In this document: positions 1 through 12,100 of the stretch, in pieces
How the letters are laid out: the number at the start of each line of letters is the position of its first letter
Position numbering within the stretch: the first letter of the stretch is position 1
From: Vermamoeba vermiformis
Taxonomy: Eukaryota > Tubulinea > Echinamoebida
Direction: 5' to 3'
Assembly: GCA_045837725.1 (NCBI GenBank)
Contig: JBEWZL010000116.1
Span: forward strand, 58,047-122,046
DNA length: 64,000 nt
Translations under genes and position numbers: made by a program
Notes under the pieces: generated by a model
What the model was told of the DNA's origin: nothing
The model's input: only the letters and a program-made list of their open reading frames with translations
The model's database searches: none

Positions 1-60
1 ACTGGAAGTCTAGACCAAGCCAAGGTTCGCATCGCGCCGATCCACTGCCGCGAATGTTAG
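1..60 (+). CDS. Possible 3' end of an upstream gene (partial)
   Basis: The window opens in sequence that can be read in frame 1 for 19 codons to a TAG at 58-60. Frame 3 is also open, to a TAG at 73-75. The stretch is GC-richer than the AT-rich DNA that follows, as expected for the end of a coding exon. No domain can be recognised in so short a piece, and the frame cannot be decided without the sequence to the left. Confidence 0.3.
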   Translation, partial: TGSLDQAKVRIAPIHCREC

Positions 61-421
61 ATTAGGATCTGGTTGGGGACCTTTTAATGATTAGTAATTG
101 CAACGATGGAAAATATAATTATATCGATTAAAGTAGAATTAATTCATATTTTTTGATTATTTTTGAACGATAGTGCAATCCGGATTGCGGATTTTAAATT
201 TAAAGCACCACTTTTTACTGTGACATTGCTCGTATAGAATTTTTCAAAGCTTGAACATAATATTTTGTTATAGCTGAGGTAGCTAGCGTTTGGTTGGACT
301 TTGATTGATTGAAGATATCTTTGGCTTTTTGGCGCGAGGAGTTTTTTGGCGTGTGGACCTTCAATGGTCAAGGCTAATTAAACCATTGTACATTTATTAA
401 CTAAGACAAGACAACTTCAAC
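61..421. other. Intergenic, promoter side of the Nab2-like gene
   Basis: AT-rich stretch upstream of the ATG at 422. A 75-codon open frame runs on the minus strand (371 to 144) but shows no domain, signal peptide or compositional sign of coding. I see no RNA gene. Confidence 0.5.
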
Positions 422-3112
422 ATGTCGCATATTTACCCCACGCTTTCAGATGAGCAGAAAGATCGTCTCAATAAAACGGTCAGAGAGCGCTTGCATCGTT
501 ACGAAATTATGCAAGATGTGACTCCTCTACTGGTTAGTATTATATTATGCATATTTTGGCATGCATTATATAATGCATTATACAAGGCTATCGATTTCGT
601 ACAGCAATTTCTGGATGTCCAATCCAAAAATTTAGCTTTGAAATAATTTTAAATATTTTGAAATTACTTTAAATACACTTAAAATATGTATTATAATAAT
701 TTTGTAGCTACATTATAATTTTCAGATTTTAACGCTCGATTTTTCAGTTTTAAGACATTGATCTTTTTAGCCTTCAATTTCCTGTAATTCCAACCTAATA
801 TTTTTATTTATAGAACTACATTATCTACCAATTGAGCCAACAAAAGTCTCAGAATGAAGTCATCAAGGCCCTTTACGAGATGCTGCTTGACCGCACGGAA
901 CCATTTGTTGGCTGGTAAGCACTTCTGCAAAACTAAACTCTACTATAATAATTTTATATATAGGATACTTTAGTTTGTAAATCATAATAATATTTATTAT
1001 TTGACCTAACCGAGATCCAATTTTTAGGCTTTGGAGGACAATCGAAGATATTTCTAAGATTAAAGGTAACATAAACTTATAATAATACAAAATAATATAT
1101 AATGCATTTATTAAATTAATTAACATTACTCTAACGTTAGAACTGCCCAACTTTTATGTTGAACGATCCAAAGACGACGTAAGTACCCTGCTTGTAACTA
1201 TTTATATACGATGCCCATACTAAATATGACATCTAGTCGGACGATAGACGACGAGAAAACAGCATTTCCCGCAGCAACAGACACAGAAACAGAAGCAGAT
1301 CTGTCTCGCCGCATCGACGTGCCGCGCAAACTGACGAACGATTTGCACGCACTAACAACAGATTGAGCTCGCGACTGGTCTCGCAAGCCATGAACGATGC
1401 TAATGGCAGCAGTCAGAGAGTGCGCAGCGTGTACATTGAACCGAGTAAGTACTTACTATACTATAGTTTGGCGTACCAGAACTCTTTTTGCATCTATCAA
1501 GGCTCGCTTTTTACAATTTATTTGAACTTATTTTCTTGATTTTTTAATAATGCGGCGCTGGATAATACTCCACAACTGCGAATGAATTTTCGGTGTTTAT
1601 TAAAATTAGAGAAGGCTTTCAAATTGTAAAATTATTAGAAAGAATGTTCTAATGAACTTTAAATTAATCAAAAATATTCCTCTTGAACTGCACGAGCAAA
1701 ATTATTTTAACTCATTGTTAGTGCTCATGCAAATCGTATAAGGGCCTATCCAGCAGCTTATTTATGTAGTTTAATACGATAATTCTTCAAGATATTTTCG
1801 TCGCGATGCCAAAAACAGATCTGTCAAATACTGACGAATTCTTTTTTAGCCACGCCCGAGTCCCAGCCCATGCAACAAGAAGACGTTGCATTTACAGTGA
1901 CATTGTCCACGGTCAAAGAAGAAGAAGAAAAGAAACGCAAACGCGTGGAACGATTTGGGGCCGAGACAATTGACGCGTTAAAAACACCGTCGAAACGAAA
2001 ACACTCGCAAGTCGATGATTATATGGAGGAGGTCGATGAATACGAAGAGCAACATTACAAGCGGAATAAAAAGGGCGGGAAAAAGAGTCATTGGCAGCAG
2101 ATCCCGACCAAACGGCCCATGAAGCGAGCTCGTGTTGAGCGATGCAAGTTTTGGCCTCGCTGTGCTAACCCTGAATGCACTTATCATCACCCGACTGAAG
2201 TCTGCAAGTAAGTTTTTCCGCCATTCCAAATTAGGCAAATTCCGAAAAGGCCAAGCCAAATCAAAAATTATCTCGTAATTCGTTTTTAAGCTTTTAATAC
2301 CAATTCTTTTCAAGACGGTGTTAACGCAAGCGTCCTGTTTGCCAAATAAGGAAAAACATTCATTTTCTAACGACGTTTTATAGAAATTTCCCGGGCTGCC
2401 CATTCGGATCGAATTGTTTGTACGTGCATCCAGTGAGCCCTATTCTGTGCAAGTTTGGCGTGCGATGTTTGAACAGTTCGTGCACGTTCATTCATCCGCC
2501 ACGTGTACTTAAGGCCTGCAAGAACGGCTATGCGTGCAACAACTTCAGCTGCCGATACGTGCATCCTGTCGTAAGTGCCACTTACAACATATTATCCAAG
2601 TATTACTATATAGTAATCGCTATTCTATTTTAGGAAGGTTGCAAGTTCGGCATGAGCTGCACGAAGTCGAATTGTCCGTTCACTCACGCGACGGCCTGTC
2701 GTTACGGCAGTGACTGTCATTTGCCTGACTGTCACTTTGCACACTTTTCAAAAGATAATTCGACCTCGTTGCAGTCCTCACAAGAAGTGCAAGTCAGCGT
2801 GGACGAAGACAAGGACGAAAAATCTGAGCACATGGAGGAACTACAGAACAACACGGCGCAACCTGCCAATAACGAAAATAACAATAATAACACCGTGGCA
2901 TCGCCTAATGATGACGTGAATATGCACAATGATGTTAATCTCGAAGAGCGAGATATGAAAATTGAAGGTGAGTAGGCAGATCTGACGCAAAATTTTTCAC
3001 TTGTATTAACGTTAGTATAGATGTGTCTATTGCTAATCTATCGGCTTCACTGCCTAAGACGCCTCCTCATAAAGAAGAATCTGCTACTACTATTATCAAG
3101 ATTGAAGATTAG
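422..3112 (+). CDS. Nab2/ZC3H14-like poly(A) RNA-binding protein, six CCCH fingers
   Basis: Spliced model of nine exons: 422-532, 814-914, 1028-1065, 1141-1178, 1237-1444, 1850-2207, 2384-2570, 2634-2967, 3021-3112. It closes in phase to 488 aa. The first ~85 residues look like the short helical PWI-like domain that opens Nab2 proteins. A basic Arg/Ser-rich segment and a Lys/Glu-rich linker with KRKR-type nuclear signals follow. From about residue 264 come six tandem zinc fingers of the C-x5-C-x4-6-C-x3-H type, for example CKFGVRCLNSSCTFIH and CKNGYACNNFSCRYVH. The tail is acidic and Asn-rich. In known members these fingers bind poly(A) and control tail length and mRNA export in the nucleus; the role here is inferred from that. 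An AATAAA lies at about 3185. The finger spacing makes the family call firm; the N-terminal domain call is weaker. Confidence 0.85.
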
Positions 3113-3510
3113 GCCCAAAGTATCTAGATCACGAGATCCATCCCGTCCAGATCCGTTCAGCAGATTAGCGCAGGTTGGATTGTGAATAAACCGTGTCTTT
3201 AGCGGTGCGTATTTATATCGATATTCGAAGTAAGTCCTATAATTTGAATTTTTGGGACCCAACTGATTTTTTCATTACTGTCAAACGAAACGACGTTTCC
3301 CCAAACAAAACAAACGCCGTATTAACTTTCGCCTTTATTCAATTGATTCTTTAACTCAATTTCGAAGTTTGAGGTATATAATTAGCAAGGTTCCAAATAT
3401 AGAATTGTGATTTTGGACCTAATCTCGAGGTGAAACGCGTCAACACATCAAACTGATTTTTTGTGTTTTTAGCTGTTAAAATTTCGTAACTGCAGAATAA
3501 AGCAGCAAGC
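3113..3510. other. Intergenic between two plus-strand genes
   Basis: It holds the 3' UTR of the CCCH gene with an AATAAA near 3185, then AT-rich DNA that must carry the promoter of the next gene. I see no other coding signal. Confidence 0.5.
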
Positions 3511-5605
3511 ATGAGCGTCATATATTCAAGACCTAACTCATGCGCTAGATCTGCAATCATATTTACTATTCTCAGCGTATTTATTTTTAGCGTGCGTTGC
3601 GATCTGAGATTCTTTGTTAATAGTCCAGAAGATGGCGTTAATACGCATAATATATTAGGCGCCTGGTTTGGGCCCGAAAATTACGACGTTAGTGGCAGAT
3701 TGATTTTTTTGGAGCCAGATCAAGATTGCGACAGCGTTAAACCGCATTCGATGTACAACGATACCATTGATTATAGTACTATAGGAGACTTTATACTATA
3801 TTGGGACATAGTTTGTAAGTTTTAGATCAATTCTCGGCAATTAAAATTACGACGAGTATAAATGAAAATCGCTCGTAAAATCATTGCCAAATACGTAAAT
3901 ATTGCTTTATAATACTGATTATGTATAGTATATATAACAATTAACGATTTTATTAAAGATCAATGTCCGTATCAACTGAAAGCGTCCACCGCAGAAAAGA
4001 TCGGCGCCAAAGGTTTGATTGTAAACTTCAACGTAAGTAATTCCCTTTAGTTATATAAGATAGTATAGTATATTTACAAGCTTATTTTAACATATAGGAC
4101 GTGATTCAGTTTATGCCCCCGATGCTGACGGTAAATCCGGACTTGGTGGTCTCGATCCCAACGATTATAATTCCAGTCGAAGATCATTTGTATATGACTG
4201 CATATGCTAAACAATATGTTGAAATGGGAGAACAAATCACTGCTCAAATCGTTGCAGAAAATTGTAAGTTGTGAGATGGGATCGGATCAGCGAGCGGTTA
4301 ACTAATGTGATTTTATTATGTGCGTAGCGAATATTATATACTTCTTTAATTTTTGCTACTATTTCTTTGGAACCGCAACGATTATTGAAGCCATTGCGTG
4401 TTGGATTTGCCTCATCATCGCGATCAGATTTGACAGACGAATGAACGAGCGAATATCATTCATTGTAGCCGCATTGCAAACTACAGGTACGTATAATATT
4501 AATATACTATAAGGCTATTCTTTTTTTTTTTGAAACGAAAGTTGAAGATCTAATTCCATTTTTATTTTAGCGGGAGCCATTAACTATTGGGCCGATTATT
4601 GGCAATCTCGAAACTATTGGCCTAGAGAAGTTAATATAATTCTATGGGGCCTAACGAATTACTTGGCTTTCGTAGAATTATATTGGTTTTTTTGGGTCTG
4701 GTACACAGTTCTTATTCGCGGCACTATTTATAGAAACAAGCGTCAGTATAGGATAGGAAAGATGTTTGCCATCATAGGAATAGTATTACAAGGTCTAAAC
4801 GATGTGGTAAGCGAACATAATCTATTTTTTCAAACTATTGGATCCGATCACTAAAAAAAGTAATTTTGTGTTTCAGGTCCGTTATTTATTACTATGCCTT
4901 GGTCCTTCAGTAGCCGATACTACCAATGTATGGCGAGCAACTCTGGTTCCGTTCTGCGTTATCATCTTGATTATGTTCGGTGGATTAGGTTACATTACGT
5001 TTAAGCTGCGAAGTCGTTTAATGGCCAGTATCAAAGACATGGGTACAACAGGCAATAAGAGGACCACTGAATCGCTAAATAGAGTAAGTAAAGCGGTGCA
5101 GTCGAAATTTCCAAAAACAAAAAATCCAGCGAAACGCCATAAATCATAGAATTATAATATTTATGACTTTATATTAATTTAGGTGACTAAAATTGGATTC
5201 CCTATGATCGCTATATTGTTAGCAATCTCATGGAGCTTGTTGTTATGGCTCATTAAGCCGGATGTGTTTGGCGTAGCATCATTAACAACGTTCATGTTGT
5301 GCTTTAGACTAGCATTTGTATATATACCTGTAGCACATGTATGGAGCATCTTACATCGATGGAGATCAGAGAAAATCAGCTCAAAGAGCTCCAAGACAAG
5401 ATCTAATCGCCATTACATTTCCAAATCCAACAAGATCGGGACTCAAACTAGTGCCAATGACTCAGCTGGTAAAGAAAGTACTGATAATATTAGCGACAAT
5501 GTAGAAGAGGTTTCTAAAGAAGAAAAGAACGAAGAGAGAGATGCCCAACTGATTAATAGTACGACAGCCTTAGTCAAAACAGAAATAACTGAAACGATAG
5601 ATTAA
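3511..5605 (+). CDS. Secreted-entry PA-domain membrane protein with about seven helices
   Basis: Seven exons: 3511-3814, 3959-4032, 4098-4263, 4328-4486, 4571-4806, 4877-5083, 5183-5605; 522 aa, phases consistent. A hydrophobic signal peptide lies around residues 12-30. The luminal part to about residue 180 has the pattern of a protease-associated (PA) domain: a Cys, then KASTAEKIGAKGLIVNFN, then IPTIIIPVEDHL. About seven hydrophobic segments follow, then a hydrophilic Lys/Ser/Glu-rich tail of some 90 residues. PA domains bind ligands or substrates in receptors and sorting proteins, so a receptor or trafficking role is possible but is inference. I do not recognise a named family. An AATAAA lies at about 5668. 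The next gene is convergent, 167 bp away. Confidence 0.75.
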
Positions 5606-5772
5606 AGCTTACTTGATAATGTACTAAGTAATATTATATTGTATTAGTACTTTTTTGCAATTTTGTAAATAAAATGTGTAGCCATACGGATACAGCCAGT
5701 TAAAGATCTTTAACTTGAGTATTTTATATTATTAACATTAAGCAGTTATATCAGAAATGCTAAAATATGGCA

Positions 5773-8705
5773 TTATTTGGCATCTTTCTTCTTAGGAGGC
5801 CATTCCGCGTCGATTCTGATACCAATGTACGTCGGGAAACGAGGAATGCCACCGTCTGTGAGCTCTTGGTACTTGTACGTGATAATACTGCCGATTGGAG
5901 GTGGCTTGGCTCGTTGAGCATCAGTAAATCTGAAAAAAGTAAGTCAATAATTATTCGAATTTGTAACGGACTGGATCTGGCTTATATTGACTAATATCAA
6001 ATTGTATCGCGTGTATCGTATTATTAATGTTATATTAATTATACCCTGAACCAACTTGGAATGTCTTCTTATTCGGCATTTCCACGAGCAACGCGCCCAT
6101 AACGCCCTTGTGTTTGCCTTTACCTGGCAGATGCGCTAGGACTTTAGCCTCATCGTCACTAAAATACAATATATTAACACGTGTATCGTCATTATAGATA
6201 ATATGAGTACTTACAAGAAGGTCTTAACCTTGAGCAACGTGTTGGATCTGGATCCGACGTATTTGGACTTGGGTTGTCGCATCATAACACCTTCACCCTT
6301 TTTCTTCTGCACTTCATTTAAGTACTCAAGCATGTGATCATTATCTCGGCATTTAATATGCTCAATTACTTCAATGTGCGGATGCTTCTTTTTCTGAAAA
6401 CGGATTTGTTAGAAAAGATCTGAGGAGACATACGATTATGCTATTACTTACATTAGCGGGATCAAATAGCTTTTTCAATGCACTAACACGCTCTTCGAAT
6501 GGTTTGTCCATGCCAGGCGCATCAAAGATCTGGATCCGTAAGTTAATCGTGCACAATACTTTTTGACCCTGGATCTTACTTTATAAGTCAAAGTTTTCCA
6601 TCGATCGCCTTGATCTTGACTCTTAACGATGCTAACTGTCGTTTGGAACTTGCCTCGGCCACCAAAAAGTTCTCCATCCAAACAGACATCGCTCGGAAGT
6701 TCAGCTGCGAACCAATCAGGCGCGTAGAAATAATTGCCCAGACGTGAAATAAACTTCCTAAAACAACGCAAAACGATTGGTATTAATTAAATAATGACTA
6801 TTATGAGCGAATTAATGACACGTACTTTCCGTTCCAGTACGCGCGGACGCCATCCAACTTTTCGCTCATCCACCAACCTGATCCAGAAAAATTAAGTCAA
6901 AAAGGTATTACAGGACATTACTAATTATGTATTTAACGGTACCAGTCATGTCCTGGAACTCGTCCCATTTGTGAGCCAATAACAACTTTGGCGCAGTTGT
7001 CTTTTCAACTTTGCCCGGTGAATTGCCTTCACGACCAACACGCCAAGTCTCGAATTCATCACCTAGATATTAAAAAAGAATAAGACCTTGCTATCAGATG
7101 CAAAAAAGTAAAAAAATCAATGTGCCAACCCCTGGAATTGGACCAGGATTTTTGGAGCCACAATCCAATGTTCTTCCGTTGAACTAGGTCGGCTGAATTG
7201 GAAGGTCGCCCAAGGAACAAAAACGCGTCCTCATAAAGGACAGCATATAGTACTGTCATCATGTCATATTTGATTCGGCCTCAAGCTTACCCAAATACTC
7301 GCGTAAATGTTTGCAAGTACGCTGGTCCGTGGCCAAGTTCTGGAACCTCCATGCGGTACACGTGCAATAATAGACTCCTCCTCTGTATCGCACATCATAC
7401 GAGCCGTGACCACCTATAGTAATAACAATGTATTAGCTCGTTGATGTTATTACCAAGTCCAGATCCGTGTCAAAAAGTTGGTTGTGCACGTGATGCTTTC
7501 GACACTGAAAATTCGTTAGAATTGACGTACCTTGTATCTGAATGCTATCTCCGTCGTTCATATGATGCAGTGGCTTCGGTGCATTCGGATCCACTTCCGC
7601 CTCGCCTTCACCTTCCCCTTCGCCCATGACCTCTTCTTCGTTTGAATTTTCCACAGCAGCTTCATCGCCAAAACTTGTCTCTTCCTTTTCCCCGTCTTCA
7701 TCGTCGTTATTATTATTGTTAGTATTGTTGCTAACTTTCTTTGGCCCCGAGGAACTTTTGGCTTTCTTCGCTTTGTCCACCAGATCCAGCAAGAAATTTT
7801 CGTCCACTACCTTAGTGCCATTAGCTTTAGCCTTATCCAACTTCGAGGTGCCAGCATTAGGATCTTCAGCGATAAGATAATCAACGTTCTTTGAGACATT
7901 GGGCGAGTAATTGCCTCCCAGATCATGCACCATTCGAATGATGTCGTTTCTGACCAATGAGAGCTTGCCAGTAAGTGCGACACTCTTTCCTTGAAGAGGC
8001 TTAACTGCGTCTAACTCTTCTTCATCGTCATTCTTTTTTGACTCGTCTGCATCCGATTTTTTTGATTTTTTGGATGCGGATGTAGCAGCAGGTTTTTTTG
8101 TCTTCGGAGCCTTCTCTTCAGGTTGCTCGTAATCATCGTCTTTAGTATCCACGACTTTTTCTTCTTCCTCTTCGTCGGCTTGCGTTACTTGAGGCTTCGA
8201 CAGTGAAGGGTGGCTTGTTGGATGTGTGTACTGCTTGAAATGATCGCCATTTTTTCTATTGCAATTAGCTCCATATTTACAAGGATGCGTTTTTTCGATG
8301 AAATGCTGCGGGTTCTTGCGAATACAGCCTGCTCCGTATTGGCACGGATGCGAGTATTCAGTAAAATGCGTTGGATTTTGGCGATTGCAATTTGATCCAT
8401 ATTTACAAGGGTCGAGTATTTTCTAAAATAATATCATTAAATTAAATACTAATTTTCGATGCATTTTTCGTAAAAATCTAATTTCGAGTAACGGTCAATT
8501 TAAAAAAAACTTGATAATCATCCATCGTGAGCTGAGTAATAAATAATAGCAAAATTGCAAAAATATTAACACGAAAAATTACCAATTTACTGTCTTGATT
8601 TTGATCTTCGTCGTTGTTAGAACCAGATGCTGATTGCCCTGCAGAGGTCTTTTGGACCTTCTTCGGTCTTTCATCTTCACTGGTATTTGAGAGTTGTCTC
8701 TTCAT
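5773..8705 (-). CDS. ATP-dependent DNA ligase with PBZ x3, BRCT and SWIM modules
   Basis: Ten exons on the minus strand: 8705-8583, 8422-7531, 7413-7291, 7062-6943, 6877-6826, 6757-6580, 6529-6452, 6393-6215, 6158-6045, 5929-5773; 671 aa, all phases agree. Domains in order: three PBZ fingers (C-x5-C-x6-H-x5-H, first CKYGSNCNRQNPTHFTEYSH) at about 47-107; an acidic/Lys-rich linker; BRCT at about 182-258; a SWIM-type CxC...CxH motif (YYCTCTAW, TCKHL) at about 350-375; then a short-form ATP ligase. Ligase motifs seen: I SEKLDGVRAYWNG with catalytic Lys about 426, III CLDGELFGG, IV GEGVMMRQP, V LLKVKTF, and the C-terminal OB-fold hallmark PPPIGSIITYKY. PBZ binds poly(ADP-ribose) and BRCT binds phosphoproteins, so the enzyme is probably recruited to PARylated breaks and seals nicks in the nucleus (inference). 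Ends convergently with the PA-domain gene. Confidence 0.9.
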
Positions 8706-9198
8706 CTTGTTAGAAACGAAGGAAAATGAATAAATGCGGTCCAAGCGAAATTTTAAAAATACGCGGGCACCGCCGTTATTCTTCTTTTGAAAGGCAACCA
8801 ATGGTTATTCAGTATTATAGTAAAGGACTATATAATTATTAAAACAGGCGCTACAAGAATTTTGGGGTTTATTAACATGAAAAACTAATCCGCTGTCGCT
8901 TCGTTGCTCGTTATATTGCAAAATTATCGTTGATTTTTCTATCAAATACTAAGACTTAACTTCTATTTTGATGAGAGGTGAGATTGAGCAACAAAGACGA
9001 CAGATCTAATTCACAGAAAAAGTGGGTAATGTACAAAATGGTTATCATTGGGTTCGTTATTTTTGCCGCTTATGTTTCGCATTATATTTCGATATTATTT
9101 CTTCGCAAGACTATTTACAGATTGAGATCTCGGAGATCTTGGCGATATGTCCCTAACAATCCTTATTAATTAAGTATTAATCCTTGTACTGTGCTAAC
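8706..9198. other. Intergenic between two minus-strand genes
   Basis: It must contain the ligase promoter and the 3' end of the TBC gene. Apart from the weak small ORF listed separately I see nothing coding. Confidence 0.5.
9029..9169 (+). CDS. Possible 46-aa single-helix membrane peptide
   Basis: An ORF from the ATG at 9029 encodes a peptide with one strong hydrophobic segment (MVIIGFVIFAAYVSHYISIL) followed by an Arg-rich tail, the layout of a small tail-anchored protein. It lies in the gap between the ligase and TBC genes on the opposite strand. Nothing else supports it; AT-rich DNA can give such frames by chance, so it is listed as a weak candidate only. Confidence 0.2.
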   Translation: MYKMVIIGFVIFAAYVSHYISILFLRKTIYRLRSRRSWRYVPNNPY

Positions 9199-12100
9199 TT
9201 ACTCATCGCCAGCAGATCTTCGAGAAGAAGTCGTTGTTATGGTCGACAATCGAATGCCTAATGATGAGGGGACTTCGGACGCATCGCCTTTAAAACGAAA
9301 GATCTTGTCAGATGCGTTCAAAAATGTTATAGATGCATAAATACTTACTAGGTAAGCGAAAACCTCGCCGTTTGTTCGAGAGTGAGTTTAAATCTTCCAA
9401 TGGATTGGCAAGTGATTGCTTTGGTGACGTGATCAAGTTCGCGTTCGTGTAGTGTTCATCGTCTGAAAGCACAGCATCAGATAAGGGACTGCCTGATATA
9501 GCACTCAGACTAGGAGAGAAAGACATCGGAGTTGAAGGCGCTGTAAATAAGCGAACGTTAGTTTTGTGCCGTTAGATCAAGCAGATCGCATGCACAACGA
9601 GCACGTGCTAATGCCTTAAAATGGACTTACTCTTCGGGGAATCTTTCGAGAGCGAGTTCGACGAGGTAACACTGCTAGTGCGGGTCTTCGGTGATTTTTT
9701 CGGGGACTTGCTGGTAGGCGAAACACTCTCATTGGTCTCTGCATCCTTTTCGTCCTTTTTCAAATCTTTCAAATTCAATTTAATCACAGGCCTAGCGCTC
9801 GAATCGTTCGATCGTTGTCGAGGACGATGGTCCTTCGGCTTGACTTCGTTCTGGTTCAAACTATCGCTCGACTTGTTCCTTCTCGCTTTGGCGATCTGCT
9901 TGATCTCCTCGGCCTCTTCTTTTTCGCGAGTAGCATTGCCTCGCGCTGAGAACGATAGGGAATTGTGAGAAGTATCGTTGCTATTACTAGATGCATCTGA
10001 ACGCGGAGAGTCGGTTTGTGGAGATTCGTATTCATCGGTTTTGCTCGCGCGACGGTCTTTGTCCTAAAAAGGATTAAACAAAATTAATACTCCGTATATC
10101 CGAGATCGGAATAAAAATAAACTGTATTTGGCATTAATTAATTAATTACCTTTCGTCGCGAGATGCTAAGGCTCTTCGTTGAGAAAAATCGTCCGACTTT
10201 GTTGATCCCCTTTTTGGCAATGTCCTTTTCCATCATTGCCTTTCTCGCCTTAGGGTCGTTCAAGCCAGAAGCTTCGAGCTCTTCCTCGGTATAGATCTTC
10301 GTCATCAATTTGTTCTTCGGGATTTTGAGCGCTGCGGCTAAAATTAGATCTGGATCTGAAATCTGCTGTGGCGCTGATTTAATATATGGAATGACCTTCT
10401 CATCATTCATAGACAATATTTCGTCTAAAATAAAGATAGGTTAGTTCATTACTAAAAAATCGACCTATTAACGGTTCAGATCAAAACTCCGAAATCATCG
10501 TTTAAAAAACTTACTCTGAGATTCTTTCAAGATTGCAAGTGCTACTCTAAAGATGATAGAAAATCCTTCACTAAGGAAGATATCCCATAGTCGAAACACG
10601 AAAGTCAGTTGGCCGTCGTACGCAAAGAGCGTGTGGAACCACGGACTAGCGAACACTGAAACGTGGATACATTGCGCCTCCTAATGATACGACGGTTAGA
10701 ACATATTGTAGGTGTCGGCAACTAGGCAAATAATATTTGCAATCATCCCTAGAGTTATATTTAGATGGATAATTTTTCGCGGATCCAGCGCGTGCTAATG
10801 CATTGCAAAACTTTGTACAAACTCGCGAGATTAGATTACTTACGAAATGTTCGTGTATCTCAGGTAACATCGCTTCGATTAGCAAAGCGAATTGATTAAG
10901 AGCTCTATTTAGATTAATGATTTTGTCGCCAAAAAATCCTTCCATGTAATAATCGCGCATCAGCATGTCTAACGTCCAAAATGCACTCTAATAAAGAAAA
11001 GTATTAGTACCATTGTAATTTATGCAAGAAACGTCAATAGATTGCAAAAATTTGGGCAATTGACTTTTTTGGAGTTTGTGTCAGAACTTACTTCTTCTTT
11101 CATATTTAACAATAGAACGCCGACTAAGAAGTTCATGCCTTGACAATATCCGATGCGCGGGTTTTTCACTGAATAAGCTTGCAACACGTTCCGCAGAGCT
11201 TGAACGCCAGATCCGTTACTCTCGAAGAAAAACGGATGTGTCGGGAATGTCCGTCGAACATCAGTTTCAATCTTTCCAATAAAATATTCGTCGTCACAAT
11301 CCATCAGACATTTCTACGTAGGAAAATCACAAATTGTTAGTTCAATCGAGAAAGCGAGCAATTAAATTGACACGTGTCATCACATAAATTGCGACGCACA
11401 TTTGATTTGAGAATTCCACCAAGATGCTAATAGCAAGACTATAGTCTTACCTTATAAATAGATGCTTGATCCCTCAAGTAATCTTTTGCGCCACAAACAA
11501 CCTGCCAAACATCTCCTCGCAACGCATCCGGTACTCCTCGTCGCATCATTTCTTTGAACTATAAATACATCAATTAGACATATACTACTTATTTATACAT
11601 AATTAAAGGCGTAACTCGGGTTAATATAAATTACACGTTGTGCGCCGGAAAATGAAGTTGTGTCCTCGAACAAAAAAACTTTCCATGTTGCATTTCACGT
11701 ACCTTTTGTGGATTTCGCACTTTGAACGTGTTCAAATTCTTCAATTTTGAGGCCCATTTCGCTGCTCGCAAGTCAATGGTCAAGCCCTTCATCACCGTAT
11801 CTTTCTCCTATGAAAATCAATCGGTAATTAGCAAGATAGATCTCCTAATATAGAAAATCGTCGCGTTGCGTATCGCGAAAGGTTCGTTAGCAAGTTTCAG
11901 TGAATTTCTAAATATGGTTCGGCGCATTTTCTATGCATTTTCTATGGAGATTTCATCAGATTTTTTTTTCGAACCGAAAATCTTGGCGCTTTTAGAGCGC
12001 TTATTTATGGCCTCGAAAACCATAGAGATACGCGTATCATAGTATACCTTTGCCTATTGCAAAATTTTTAATGTTTTCGGGTTGCAAAATGCATTGTAAA

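Noticed and set aside
144-371. Minus ORF of 75 codons upstream of the CCCH gene
   Set aside because: No domain, signal peptide, splice continuation or composition change; fits chance in AT-rich DNA.
7441-7880. Plus-strand ORFs of 62 and 84 codons
   Set aside because: They are antisense to the acidic/BRCT exon of the ligase gene; their Ser/Leu/Phe-rich sequences mirror GAA/GAT codons on the other strand.
9210-9340. Open plus-strand frame beginning DLREEVVVMVDNRMPNDEG
   Set aside because: This DNA is better explained as the last exon and last intron of the TBC gene on the minus strand, which fit in phase.
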